Shown in pieces: positions 45,667 to 56,803 of a stretch of DNA of 64,000 nucleotides. The DNA is taken from contig NC_063061.1 of the NCBI RefSeq assembly GCF_018812025.1, positions 29,204,585 through 29,268,584 of the forward strand. The letters are read 5' to 3'. The position numbers and the translations under genes were made by a program. The notes beneath the pieces were generated by a model. The model was not told the DNA's origin. It saw only the letters and a list, made by a program, of their open reading frames with translations, and made no database searches. The first letter of the stretch is position 1, and every line of letters begins with the position of its first letter. The DNA is from Megalobrama amblycephala (lineage: Eukaryota; Chordata; Actinopteri; Cypriniformes; Xenocyprididae).

Positions 45667-46309
45667 CGGTCCCTCTCCTCTGCCCCTCCACGCCTGGAGG
45701 AGCAGGGAGATGCGAGCCTCAACGTGTCTGACTGATTACTGTAATTCATACACTTTAATTAGCTGCACAAACCATTAGCCACAATTAGACTATTACAGAA
45801 TGCTTTGTGGCAGGAGCAAGCCTGAGGAGTACGTTTATCTGCTGGAGGGAGAAAATGGAGAGAGATACAGAGGCAGAGAAAGGAAGAGAGGGGGAGGACG
45901 AGCTTTCAGTTGAAATTCACACAAGCGTGAAAATATTAGCCCGAGCACTGATGCAGGGGTGCTGGCGAATTCAAAAGGGCTAATAATTTGAACGGCACCT
46001 TAAATGCAAACATTAAAGTGTTGGGACAGCCAATCAATTTGTTTGTTGTCTGTGAAGCGAGCTTTATTGTTAAAGATGGCTCTGTTTCAAAACCTAGTGA
46101 GCTTCCTTGCTATCTAGTAGGCAGACTATTTCTAAGACTACTTCCTAACTGAAGTAAAACAATTAAGTAACAGTTTAGAAAACACAGGAAACTATGTGTA
46201 GCACATGCATGCACTTTAATAAAAAGCCACTTCAGTGGAGTTTGCCATTAGCATGTTGCTAAGCTAATCCATGTTTAGATTTCATTCACCGCCAAAAAGT
46301 GTTGTTAAA
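43854..46309. other. Non-coding stretch, possible conserved element 45720-46075
   Basis: No gene is supported. Frames at 45133-45731 run through CA- and CT-rich simple sequence. The part at 45720-46075 is unique, with ACTTTAATTAGCTGCAC, CCATTAGCCACAATTAGAC and GGGCTAATAATTTG: dense homeodomain-like sites that would fit a conserved enhancer. Confidence 0.35.
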
Positions 46310-47880
46310 GGGCATTTTTTTAAATGATAATGTTCTTTGAGGTCCACTTATAATATTAGTAAGACTTTTTACATAAAAAAACATCCTAATTTACAAGTAA
46401 TATGCTATACTATCCTGTTTTTGACCCTCTCTTACTAATGTTATACACACATTCTGTGGTTGCATGAAAAAGGACGTGGAGGCTGGCCACTTGGTGGCGC
46501 TATAACATCAAAAAACATGAAAAATGGCTGTAACTACTTCACCGTTAGTTCGATTGACTTGAACATTGGCATGCGATGTTTTTGTCCGACGTGCCATGAT
46601 TGCCTATGAGGACATTGACGTATCTCAAAAAACATGTCCGCAAATGGCCAATGAACTTTGAGCAGCTATCAGACAAGGTTAACGGAGGCCGATTGGAACG
46701 AAACTTGCTGGGCCTGTTTGACTAATTTCTCACAGGCCTCTAAATTTTAAAGGTGCCCTAGAATTAAAAATTGAATTTATCTTGGCATAGTTAAATAACA
46801 AGAGTTCAGTACATGGAAATTACATACAGTGAGTCTCAAACTCCATTGTTTCCTCCTTCTTATATAAATCTCATTTGTTTAAAAGATCTCCGAAGAACAG
46901 GCGAATCTCAACATAACACCGACTATTACGTAACAGTCGGGATCATTAATATGTACGCCCCCAATATTTGCATATGCCAGCCCATGCTCAAAGCATTAGA
47001 CAAGGGCAGGACGTCTGGATGTGCACAGCTGAATCATCAGACTAGGTAAGCAAGAGCAAGAACAACAGCGAAAAATGGCAGATGGAGCGATAATAACTGA
47101 CATGATCCATGATAACATGATATTTTGTTTATTACTGTATTCACGGAGACAAGAGCCCTCGTTATTTTCATTATTAAACACTTGCGGTCTGTATGATTCA
47201 TAAACACAACTTCATTCTTTATAAATCTCTCCAACAGTGTAGCATTAGCCGTTAGCCACGGATCACAGCCTCAAATTCATTCAGAATCAAATGTAAACAT
47301 CCAAATAAATACAATACTCACATAATCCGATGCATGCATGCAGTATGCATGACGAACACTTTGTAAAGATCCATTTTGAGGGTTATATTAGCAGTGTAAA
47401 CTGTTTATGGACTGTTTAAGACAAGTGCGAGCTCCATGGGCGGGGAGCGTGAGCATTTAAAGGGGCTGCAACATGAATCGGCGCATTTCTAATTATGCCC
47501 CAAAATAGGCAGTTAAAAAAATGAATTAAAAAAAATATGGGGTATTTTGAGCTGAAACTTCACAGACACATTCAGGGGACACCTTAGACTTATATTACAT
47601 CTTGTAAAAAAACGTTCGATGGCACCTTTAAAGAAATCGGCCACCGGGGGCGTGTTTTTCATGTGCACAAAGGATTGTGTATCGGTCAATTTTTCGCACA
47701 TGCCCACAACATTCATAACACATTGTATAACTCCTCATTCTGAGCAACTTTGGTACCGCCTCTGTCCATCGAATCGTTCATTAAATATTGAAGATTATTT
47801 CAAAAATCAACTTTGGCGAACTATTCCTAGGTTTTTGGCTCAACCTCGATAACTCTTAAAAAAAGCTTTAAAAACTATAT
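46310..47880. repeat. Old interspersed repeats split by a TTAA element
   Basis: 46318-46440 is related to 720-870. 46480-46746 (CCACTTGGTGGCGCTATAAC onward) and 47632-47880 (ATCGGCCACCGGGGGCGTGT onward) look like the two halves of a second common fish repeat, broken by the insertion at 46751-47627. Confidence 0.55.
46751..47627. mobile_element. TTAA-flanked MITE (AGGTGCCCTAGAATT)
   Basis: TTAA flanks at 46747-46750 and 47628-47631. The left end reads AGGTGCCCTAGAATTAAAAA and the right end TTCGATGGCACCT. It contains CGACTATTACGTAACAGTCG, a perfect 20-bp palindrome at about 46920-46939, and CCCCCAATATTTGCATATGC. A near-identical element in reverse orientation starts at 63023. At 877 bp it has no transposase. 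The short frames inside are repeated only because the DNA is. Confidence 0.85.
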
Positions 47881-48939
47881 ATTTCCTATGGTAAATTGTC
47901 TGTATTGGCTGTAAATGGTCTTTTCCATTAACTTTTTTTTTCAAAAAACAAACACAAAAATCTTACTGACCGATAATATATAATGAATTCCTTAAAATGC
48001 TGCCTATGTAGGCAACTCACTATAAGTTCTAGAACAGACCCAGTGTTTTTCAATATTATAATTGTGGCACCATCACCATTATGATCAAATACAAAACTAA
48101 TGAAGTGTTTTAACTGAGAATATTTACACAAGAGTATTAGTTTTAACAATAGCTTGTACTGCCTGGCCCTTAACTCTATGGAAAAACAAAAATGAGAACT
48201 AAATTAATATACAATATTAAAAATTCCTCCCTTGGTTCGCTCAAGAACTTTTCCTCCACCGCTCTCTCTGTGCTGTGGTGTCAGTGGTGACATTCTTTTA
48301 TCTATCATGTCCTATTTATGGCTCTGAGCTCATTTATGAGAGGTTGTTTACAGTAGAGATTGTGTTGGACCACAAAGGCTTTTACTCAGACAGATATGAG
48401 GGGGAAGGGTTGAAGCACTGGGCATTTCACCAGTGTCACTAATAAGCTTCGGCAAGCGGGAGAGAGGAACATTGAACAGGCGCAGCGCTGCATTCAGAAA
48501 TCTGAACCTGAGGCACATGCCCCAGTGCTCTTATAAATTTTAAAAACCGATCGAGACCTTTAAAGGGCAGGGCTTGGCCCACTGCGGAGAGAAGCTTTTT
48601 CTCTGTTTCAGGCTTGTCAGAGCTAGTGAACTCAGTCATCAAAAGTACCACCATACGTCACCTCACTGTGAAACTATGAGTTTGCCCATGTCTCAGTGTT
48701 CTTTACAGGTAAAAGAGTTAGGTGACCTGACTTTGAGGAGAAAAGTCAAAGTAAGGTTATCGTCAATCTCAGAGTCTGTCAGATAAGTCTCTAACTGCTA
48801 TTTGCTAATGGTCTGATTTTTAATGGATTGTCTTCTAGTAAGACATGTATCCCAAGTGAGTAACACAGGGACAAGTATTGATGGCAAGTTTGACTCACTT
48901 TCACAAACTGATTGGGAAAAAGTACCAGGACAGAAGTAC
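47881..48939. other. Non-coding stretch
   Basis: No gene is supported. Short frames on opposite strands at 48439-48786 overlap and have no domain. Confidence 0.35.
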
Positions 48940-49084
48940 ACTACCATTCAGAAGTTTTATTTATCAGAAACATACTGATTTTATGGTATTCTTGATCAAA
49001 TAAATGCAGCCTCAGTGAAAATAAAATAATTCTTTCAAAAATGTTTTAAAACACTTACCGAACCCAAACTTTTGAACGGTAGTT
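48940..49084. mobile_element. Deleted MITE with ACTACCGTTCAAAAGTTTGG-type termini
   Basis: The left end reads ACTACCATTCAGAAGTTTTA and the right end AAACTTTTGAACGGTAGTTT, an imperfect inverse. Inside, TGATCAAATAAATGCAGCCT and TTCTTTCAAAAATGTTTTAA are hallmark segments of this very abundant fish family. At about 145 bp it is an internally deleted copy. Confidence 0.7.
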
Positions 49085-51484
49085 TAAGTACTTCCATATC
49101 ACTTGTACACTGTACATCCAAGAAGATATAAAAAGGCTTAGAATGAGGGAAAGACTGTAATTTAAGTCACTATTCACTGAAAACCACCATTAATGCATCA
49201 AACCTGCCATCTATATTTCACACATCCTCATGCTATATTTTAAATTTGAATGCAGATTTCAGAATCTTTGAACATTCAAAACTGTCTAAACGTCATAAAA
49301 AGTTGTCAATCCAACATTAAAAGTTTGTCTTGGCACATGGCACACTCAAATTCATTGGATTCAAAGGGAATTCTGAATGCCACAAAACCTAGTACACCAC
49401 TCTCATGTTATTCACAAATAACATGTATTTTAGAGAATAATGAAAAATATTTGAAATGGAAACTGACAGAATTTGACAGAACATTGTACATAACTCTGAT
49501 CCAGCTCAAACTTACTATGTTTAAACTTTCATAACACAGTGTGAGTGATGCCTACATACAAGAACAGTTTGAGTTGAAACAGAAGTCTCAAGGAGGGCAG
49601 ATTTAAATATTTCAGCAAGGTCTGAGTGATGGTTTTCGTTGGTTATTACAGGCAGCAAAATCAGTTGGTTGATAGTGTCAGTTACCATTAGCGTCAAAAC
49701 AGGCTATAGATTAGCTCCAGTCTGTTGTTCAACAGGAACCTTTAGTGAAATCACCGTCAGGCAGAACCGCAGGGCTGTGTGTGCAACGATACCGCAAGTT
49801 TGCTTGGCGGTTTTGGCTATATGCTGACCCAGCGAGAGCTCTGAGAGATGCATCACATGCACAGGTCCATGTCAGCCAACCTTTTACCCTCAGCACATCT
49901 ACAAGGAGTGGAAGGAGGGGCCCGATTCGCCAACGCTCCATCAAACAAGCACTTCATTCCCTCCACCCTGAAGGACAGAGGTTTAATAACACAGCTAAAG
50001 GGCTGAAGCCTACTATACAGCACAGCGGATTATATGAACGTAAAGATGCTGACGGACCAAAGAGCTGACACAGAGCCTGAGAAGATAAGTAACGTTATCT
50101 GTAAGTAAAGATAAGTAAAGGATGCCATGGAAAAGAAAAGAAGGGAATTCTGAAAAATGCTTCTTGAGCAGTTTTCTAATCTGGGAGAAAAAGAAGAAAA
50201 ACATTATAGCACCAGTTCTGGTTGTAGTAAGTCAACATATCCTGAAGTGCTCCTAAAAAGGGCTTGACGCTAATAATCATTTGCACTCAGATGTGAATGG
50301 GTCTATCCACTATAAAGATGGTTATTTGCACTCTGACTCCCTCCCCTGTTCGACCTTGAGTGACGGCAGACGCCGCGAGTGGGTGTATGCTATAATGTAA
50401 AGTCATTTCTTTCTGACTGGCTGGTTGTTAGAGATCTTCAATGTTCAAAGCAGAGGCATCTGCAGCGGTGCTTTCTGGAACAACTTCAGTGGTTGAACGT
50501 GACTCCATCTTGCCCTGTTCTCACATGGCTACATTGCAATTGTCTGGTTCACTAGAGCCTGTCGCTGTGTGGGAAAGGTCTGCTTTTTGATGGACAGACA
50601 CTCTCGTGCATCTGGCTGATCTCCCCCGCTGAAGCCGGCAGATCCAGCCCTCAGTTTATCTAAACTTATGAGACCATCCGCAGCTCCAAGGCTAAGCCTG
50701 GGCCTAAAGCTCTAATCGGAGCCTTCTGGCTTGCTTCTGTCAGCGCCAAGGAAAGAAATGGACTACATTTGTCTGAATTAATTTAGATGCAGTGCAATTT
50801 TCAGAGTTTTTGGAGTTGGAGAGGGAATGCAAGGAAAGAGGAAGCCATAAAATACATATGCATACAATGCAATTTTCTGACATTAAATATTATATATATA
50901 TATATAATATATAATATTGCGTCGTGCTGTATTGCATGACGCAAAGCAATACAAAATATTAAAGCCAAAAATATTTATCAATGCAACTTTCATGGAGTAA
51001 AGTTTCACTAAAAGCGTTCCTTCCACCGGAAAAAATAGTCCCTGACTGTGAACACAAACAAAAGATACATTATTACGCCATTAGATAGTGGCAAAGACTG
51101 TCTTTATGAGTGTGTCAGTTAGTAGCGAAGACTTTTACATTGAAAAAACTGAATTGTTGTGAACACGGAACCAGACGCAACTGACAAATGCTTTGACTAG
51201 TGCTGTCAGTCATGGGAAAACCCCTTAACTGTTAAAAGGACAAGATAATACATCGGACATTGAAACAGATTTTTTATTATGAACATAGGACTGACCTGAA
51301 GGAAAATGTTAAATCTGAATGCAGGTAATAAACTCGCTTACTCGATCTCTTTCTCACAACACTCTTCTAAATAATACAGTAAGCTTCAATGAAAAATATC
51401 AATTGAGAACATACAGTTTACATTGCTAAGAGTGGTTGCTAAGGGTGTTGTGTAGAACAGAACCGTTGGGTGAAGCGGTCATAG
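49085..51484. other. Non-coding stretch
   Basis: No gene is supported. Frames at 49250-49534 and 49639-50068 show no domains. A short AT run lies at 50890-50915. The rest looks unique. Confidence 0.35.
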
Positions 51485-51486
51485 CC

Positions 51487-51551
<65 letters not shown>
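51487..51551. repeat. (TA)n microsatellite
   Basis: About 64 bp of TA dinucleotides immediately left of a TTAA-flanked element. Confidence 0.95.
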
Positions 51552-51553
<2 letters not shown>

Positions 51554-51567
51554 AGTTTATCAGTTAA

Positions 51568-52690
51568 AGGTGCAGTAAGCGATTTCTGAGAATCATTGTT
51601 GAACACTGCAAGAGCAGATGTCTCTTTATCATAATAGAAGCGAAGAAAAATAAAGTGAAGATGATGAGCGAATGACAAAGAAGAACAAAAAATGAACAGT
51701 ACAGGAGTATACACAAGCAAGAGTTGGTTGTTAGTCGCCAGCAGTACACACTCAAAACCAATGTTAGTCACATATAGAGCAGAAACAATGCAACCTCGGC
51801 ATCCATTTTCAGGCCTTCCCGCTTAGGTCTCTCCAGCACTGGAAAGTATTTCTGATATTAAGGGTGTGTTCACACTTGTAATTCGGTTCGTTTGGTCCGT
51901 TTGGTCCAGACCAAAAAAGAAAAACGTAGTCCTGGTCCGATTAGCATTCAGATGTTAAAATTAGCCAATTTTATCACCAAATCAAAAGATACCGAACCTA
52001 AAGGCGACCTGATTGGTCAGATTTTATGACATATTGCCAATTTTGAGACAGAACTTACCGAACATCCAAAACAAAGCTGTGTGCTGGGATAAATGCGCTC
52101 GTTGTGTGTGCGTAGCCTGCATATGTTGGTATTTTGGCCAGCTGGGAGCTCGTGAAGAGCTTATAAAGGAGTAAAGGAGTCAAAACAGTGGCGGGAATCC
52201 CTCTGTCACACACAAATGATCTGCTGCGTGGCGACACGTCTGGTGTCTGATGCCTGTGATGGGCAAACTCGTGACTATGACGTCTTTGGTCCATGTTACG
52301 TTCATATATCATTCGAACCGCACCAGAGTTCGTTTGGAAGCATCTTTTCAGTGGTCTCGGTCCGCACCAGGGTTCGGATGCCAGCGTTCACACATGTTCA
52401 AATGAACCGCACTAACAGAGCAATCGCACCAGGGTTTGTTTTAATTGTACCAAACATGTGAACACACCCTAAAGATCTTTCCTGATAATTCCTCTGACCT
52501 TTTCTCTTTTGTAATATCTCTAAGCCATCTCTCTTTCTACAGTTTTTCTTAAAATCTCCCTTTTGCTCACTCTCTCTCCTCCCCTATCATCAGTGTATAC
52601 GCCCCCTACTGCTGATTGGCTACAAGTTTGTTGTGGTGCTCAGTAAGATCCACTTTCAACAGCGTTTTTCAGAAACCACTTACTGCACCT
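51568..52690. mobile_element. TTAA-flanked MITE (AGGTGCAGTAAGCGATT), hosting another MITE
   Basis: TTAA at 51564-51567 and 52691-52694. The left end is AGGTGCAGTAAGCGATTTCT and the right end AGAAACCACTTACTGCACCT, an imperfect inverse. It belongs with 19205-21495. It is interrupted at 51861-52470. No transposase. Confidence 0.85.
51861..52470. mobile_element. Nested MITE with AGGGTGTGTTCACA termini
   Basis: The left end reads AGGGTGTGTTCACACTTGTA and the right end ACATGTGAACACACCCT. Inside are GGTTCGTTTGGTCCGTTTGG and GAACCGCACCAGAGTTCG-type blocks in both orientations. 610 bp, no transposase. The flanks ATTA and AAAG do not give a clear duplication. Confidence 0.8.
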
Positions 52691-52694
52691 TTAA

Positions 52695-54919
52695 CAGCAA
52701 CATCTAAATAAGAAAAAAACATAGTTAAATGTGTTTAATGGAACAATTTGTTGAGCAGTGCAGCATGTCTTTTCCCTGTATGGACTCCGGTGGAGTATTT
52801 TTCAAGGGAGGGGGAAAGAATAAAAAATATCACATGGTCATGTGACTTACAACAAAGCAGTATATTATTGTTTATACTTTAAAGACTGCTCTGTTATTTC
52901 CAGTAATGCATTATGGCTACACTGTTCAAGTTTTCTTCCACTGCTGCCACAATTTTCATAAAAGTTTTAAAAACCAACATTATTCTGTTGCAGAATCCTT
53001 TCTGAAATGAAGCTGTTCACACCAGTTTGAGGTGAAAAACAACACGGCCTGCTCAACATTTGTTTGCGAGTCATAATTCACCATGTTTACTTTATTCATC
53101 CACCCACCATCCCAGGAGTGTTGAGAACAAAGTCGGGAATTTCATGAATTATATTTTAGCTCTGGGCACTCTCTCAAAATGCTCAGAGCAAATACGGGTT
53201 ACCTTAATGGAACAGCAGTGTGCCACCTGCATGGTTTGAAATTCAGCTCCAAACCTCGAGCAGAGGCCTGGGAAGAGCCGCAGCTTCCTGCTTCCTGAGA
53301 GCGGCCCACAGGTGGCCTCAGGCAAGGACAGGCCACACATCCTCTCCGACCCCCTCTGGAGGTGACCTTGTGACATTACCTGCTGTATAAAAAAGCTTTA
53401 TGGGATGCCAAGACAGTGTGTATCAAGGCTTCAAAAAGCCACCCTGGGGGAGAATCGTTTTGAGAAAAGCCCAGGTTTAGAGGGCTCTTTGAAACACAGA
53501 GATGGTGGAAAGGGTCTGCATTTTGCCTCACAGCTAACAAGCAGATTTAATGCTGCTGTCACCTTAAAGAAAGTCAGCATTAAAAAAGCAACCTCTCCGT
53601 GGGACTTCAGACTTAAGAGCGGAAAAGGGGGTGGAAAAAAACATGCTTTAGGTTTGAAAAAACAAAAACACAACAAAAAGCTGATGTCCTCGCAGCATGG
53701 TTATCACTTCCTTTATGAGCACAGAAGAAAACATGAACTCAGGAGCATCTTTTTTTTTTTTACCAGACTGCAGCTCGGCGGTCATTGAGAAGGGCAGATG
53801 CTACTAAGGGGAGGATAATTGGTCATGAGCTGTCTGAAATGTGTAATTAGACAAGATGAGATACTCCCAGTTTTTTCATCCCTCTCTCTCTCTTTTATCA
53901 CCCCTCCTTTTCCAGTTGGCAGTCTGAGCGCCTTAGTGTCAGCTTTGATCTCTGTTAAGGTTCTCTGAGCCCTTTCAGATAGGATCAATTTGCTGTTACA
54001 CACATCACTCTTGGCTCTCTCCCTTGGCTACTCGCTTGTTTGTGACAGGCGTACGTGCATACAAATAATTGCGGATCTCAGCTTCGCTGGATAAAAATAA
54101 GATGCACAGATGTGAAATGCATCCTCCCTTCAAAAGAATACAGAGTGAAGAGCTTACAAGAGAGAACTTTCACTGCATATACCGGAGATTTAGTCACACC
54201 GGTGGAATTCGGATTCCCGGTGCTCCACAAATTCATTTAGTTAACATTAAGCACATATTAAATAGTCTATACGATGTATGTTTTCTTACCCTTTCTATAA
54301 AAGAAGATAATAATGAAAAAATGTTTACGAAAACTCAAATTATGATATTGTCTAGCTGAAAGACCAGTTCAGTTCAGCATGAACTTCCATTCTGGTCTAC
54401 TGTGTCTCATGACAAACAAAATGCAATTACAAAAATAACATTCTGGTGGATGCAAATCATTTACTGATGAGAAGCAGAGCTATATGGGAGTAAAGCTGGT
54501 CAACCAATTCAAGTACCATTGTCAAACCTGCTTGGCCAAAGAAGGCTTGTTGGTTAAAAGAACAGAAAAAGAAAAGTGCATTTGAAGTTGAAGTTGAAGT
54601 TGAATTCAAAATTAAAAGAACATTAACTTCAGGTAAGAATGAAACATCAGCTGTTTTGTGAAATCTGTGGGTGGACATTACAGTAGTTATTCAATACAGG
54701 CGTTGTGGAATAATAAAAAAAAAAAAAAAAGACTGGCAGAGGACCTGTAAATAAAGACTGGAAGAATTACTGACAGGAATAACTGAGAGCCAGCAACCTT
54801 TGGAAAACATACCAGATGATGACCATGATTTCCTAGAGGAAGACTAGAGCTACTCCAGGACTAAATTGAGGTTTAAAGTAAGCCTACCATATAGACTAAG
54901 TTTTATAAGACTATAACAT
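52695..54919. other. Non-coding stretch
   Basis: No gene is supported. The lysine-rich 127-codon frame at 53405-53788 ends in poly-T-derived phenylalanines and overlaps an opposite frame. A (TTGAAG)n run lies at about 54580-54602 and poly-A at 54715-54731. Confidence 0.35.
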
Positions 54920-56375
54920 CTTAGAGAACAACATTTTCAGCTTTACTCAAATTATGGTGATGCAAGAATGAGTCCAACCCACTGAAAGTCTCTGGAGCAA
55001 AGCTAAATTACAAATGTATCTACAAATGTCTAATTTAACAAGAATTCAATCACAGGTGAGTTTAATTATTCATTACACAGGTGTCCAGCAGACAGTTGAC
55101 TATAAAAGGGTGTTAAAACCCCTTCCCATTTCATGCTGTCAGCAATGGCACCACATGGAAGAGAAATGTCACAAGACCTGAGAAAGAAAATAATTTCTTT
55201 ACGCCAGAAAGGTAAAGGCTACAAGAAGATCAGCAAAGCTTTACTTATCAGTCAGAATACTGTAGCAAAATACAGAAATTTTAAAAAGATGGAACTGCAA
55301 CCATCTCACAGAGACGTCAGGTCGTCCACAGAAGTTAACACCTCGACAGGAACGTCTTCTGATGAGAAGGGTTGAAGAAAATCGGCATGCAAGTTCACTG
55401 CAGTTAACTAAAGAAGTAGAAAGCCAAACTGGAGTGACTATTTCCCATGACACAATACGGTGTACACTGCAGAGGAATGGCACGCATGGGTGCCGTCCAC
55501 GAAAGAAGCCTCTCCTAAAGCCCAGGCACAAACAAGCCCGTCTAGAGTTTGCCAGGGCCCATGCTGACAAAGATGAAGACTACTGGGACTCTATACTCTG
55601 GAGTGATGAGACCAAGATAAATGTTTTTGGAACTGATGGCTTCAAAACTGTATGGCGTCGCAAAGGTGAGGAATACAAACAAAAATGCATGCTGCCTACA
55701 GTGAAACATGGTGGTGGCAGTGTCCTTATGTGGGGCTGCATGAGTGCTGCTGGTATCAGGAGCTGCATTTCATTGATGGCATCATGAATTCACAGATGTA
55801 CAGCTCTATACTGAAAGAGAAGATGCAACCATTATTCCGTGCCCTTGGTTGTCATGCACTTTTCCAACATGACAATGATCCTAAACACATTTCTGAACAA
55901 GAACAGGGTGAAAGTGATTCAATGGCCAAGTATGTCTCCTGATCTGAACCCAATCGAACACCTATGGGGAATTCTGAAGAGACAAGTTGAGCATCACTCT
56001 CCATTCAGCATCCAGTCTCTAAAAGAGGTCATTCTTGAAGAATGGAAAAAGATAGATGTTGCAAAATATCGCCAACTTGTTCATTCCATGCCTAGAAGAC
56101 TTGGTGCTGTCATTAAAAATAATGGAGGCCATACAAAGTAAATGTAGTAATTTTTGTTGTAGGGTGTACTCATTTTTGCATCACCCTAATTTGAGCAAAA
56201 CTGAGAAATGTGTAATCTAAGTTATATTATTAACCTTACTTTCATGTTATAAGTTAAACAGATGTTATATTAAATTGAGTCTTGTCAACATTTTGGAAAT
56301 TATTTTTGTGCTCATTGAGATATTGTTTAAAATGTTACTTTTCAAAGGGGGTGTACTCATTTACGCTGAGCACTG
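54920..56375 (+). mobile_element. Tc1-like transposon, left end truncated
   Basis: The right terminus is GTGTACTCATTTACGCTGAG then CACTG, followed by TA. An inner repeat ACTCATTTTTGCATCACCCT (about 56169) has its inverse near 54955 (GGTGATGCAAGAATGAGTCC), but the outermost left TIR is not present. A single transposase gene runs through it, broken by frameshifts. Confidence 0.8.
55145..56141 (+). pseudogene. Frameshifted Tc1-like DD34E transposase
   Basis: The start is MAPHGREMSQ at 55145. The helix-turn-helix region (DLRKKIISLRQKGKGYKKIS) is in one frame to about 55370. The next frame (55362-55787) gives RKKPLLKPRHKQARL, LWSDETKINVFG with the first catalytic D, and GGGSVLMWGCMSAAG. A third frame (55685-55942) gives FQHDNDPKHIS with the second D. 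A fourth (55839-56141) gives SPDLNPIEHLWG with the final E. All three catalytic residues survive, but at least three frameshifts block translation. The terminal stop follows HTK at 56141. Confidence 0.88.
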
Positions 56376-56389
56376 TATATAGGTAGATA

Positions 56390-56760
56390 TATACATAGTC
56401 CTGTCATGAAACTCTAGATGGCACAGGCTGATGGTTCTAATGCAAGCTGATGATAATTACAGCGTTAACTTCTTGGCACAAGCTAATTGGTCCATGTTGC
56501 ATCTGCAGCCAATGAGCTTGTTGTTCAACACATTTAAATGGCTGATTACATTCACTATAGCAGTTTGCAGCACACTTCAGAGTTCCTCTAAATCCCTCCA
56601 CCTTCCTGATCTGTTATGGAGTTATTGATATATGCTATTGTGCAGCAGCAATATGTCTTATCGGCCTATCGGTTTACGCATTGGCAGTAGCAAGTCCAAC
56701 AGCAATAATCTACAACAACAGCAATAATCTACAGCAGCTTCAATTCAGCAACAGAGTAAC
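56390..56760. repeat. Third copy of the GATA-linked module
   Basis: In reverse orientation to 30165-30712: TGTCATGAAACTCTAGATGG, CACAGGCTGAT, CAGTTTGCAGC, CTCCACCTTCCTGATCTGTT. It begins right after the Tc1-like element and ends at a (TA)n run (56762-56801). Confidence 0.65.
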
Positions 56761-56761
56761 A

Positions 56762-56801
<40 letters not shown>
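56762..56801. repeat. (TA)n microsatellite
   Basis: Forty bases of TA at the end of the module above. Confidence 0.9.

Positions 56802-56803
<2 letters not shown>

Noticed and set aside
45285..45731. 148-codon open frame
   Set aside because: Runs through CA-rich and CT-rich microsatellites and has an antisense frame over the same DNA. No domain.
53405..53788. Lysine-rich 127-codon frame
   Set aside because: Composition reflects A-rich DNA and the end is encoded by a poly-T run. No domain is recognisable.
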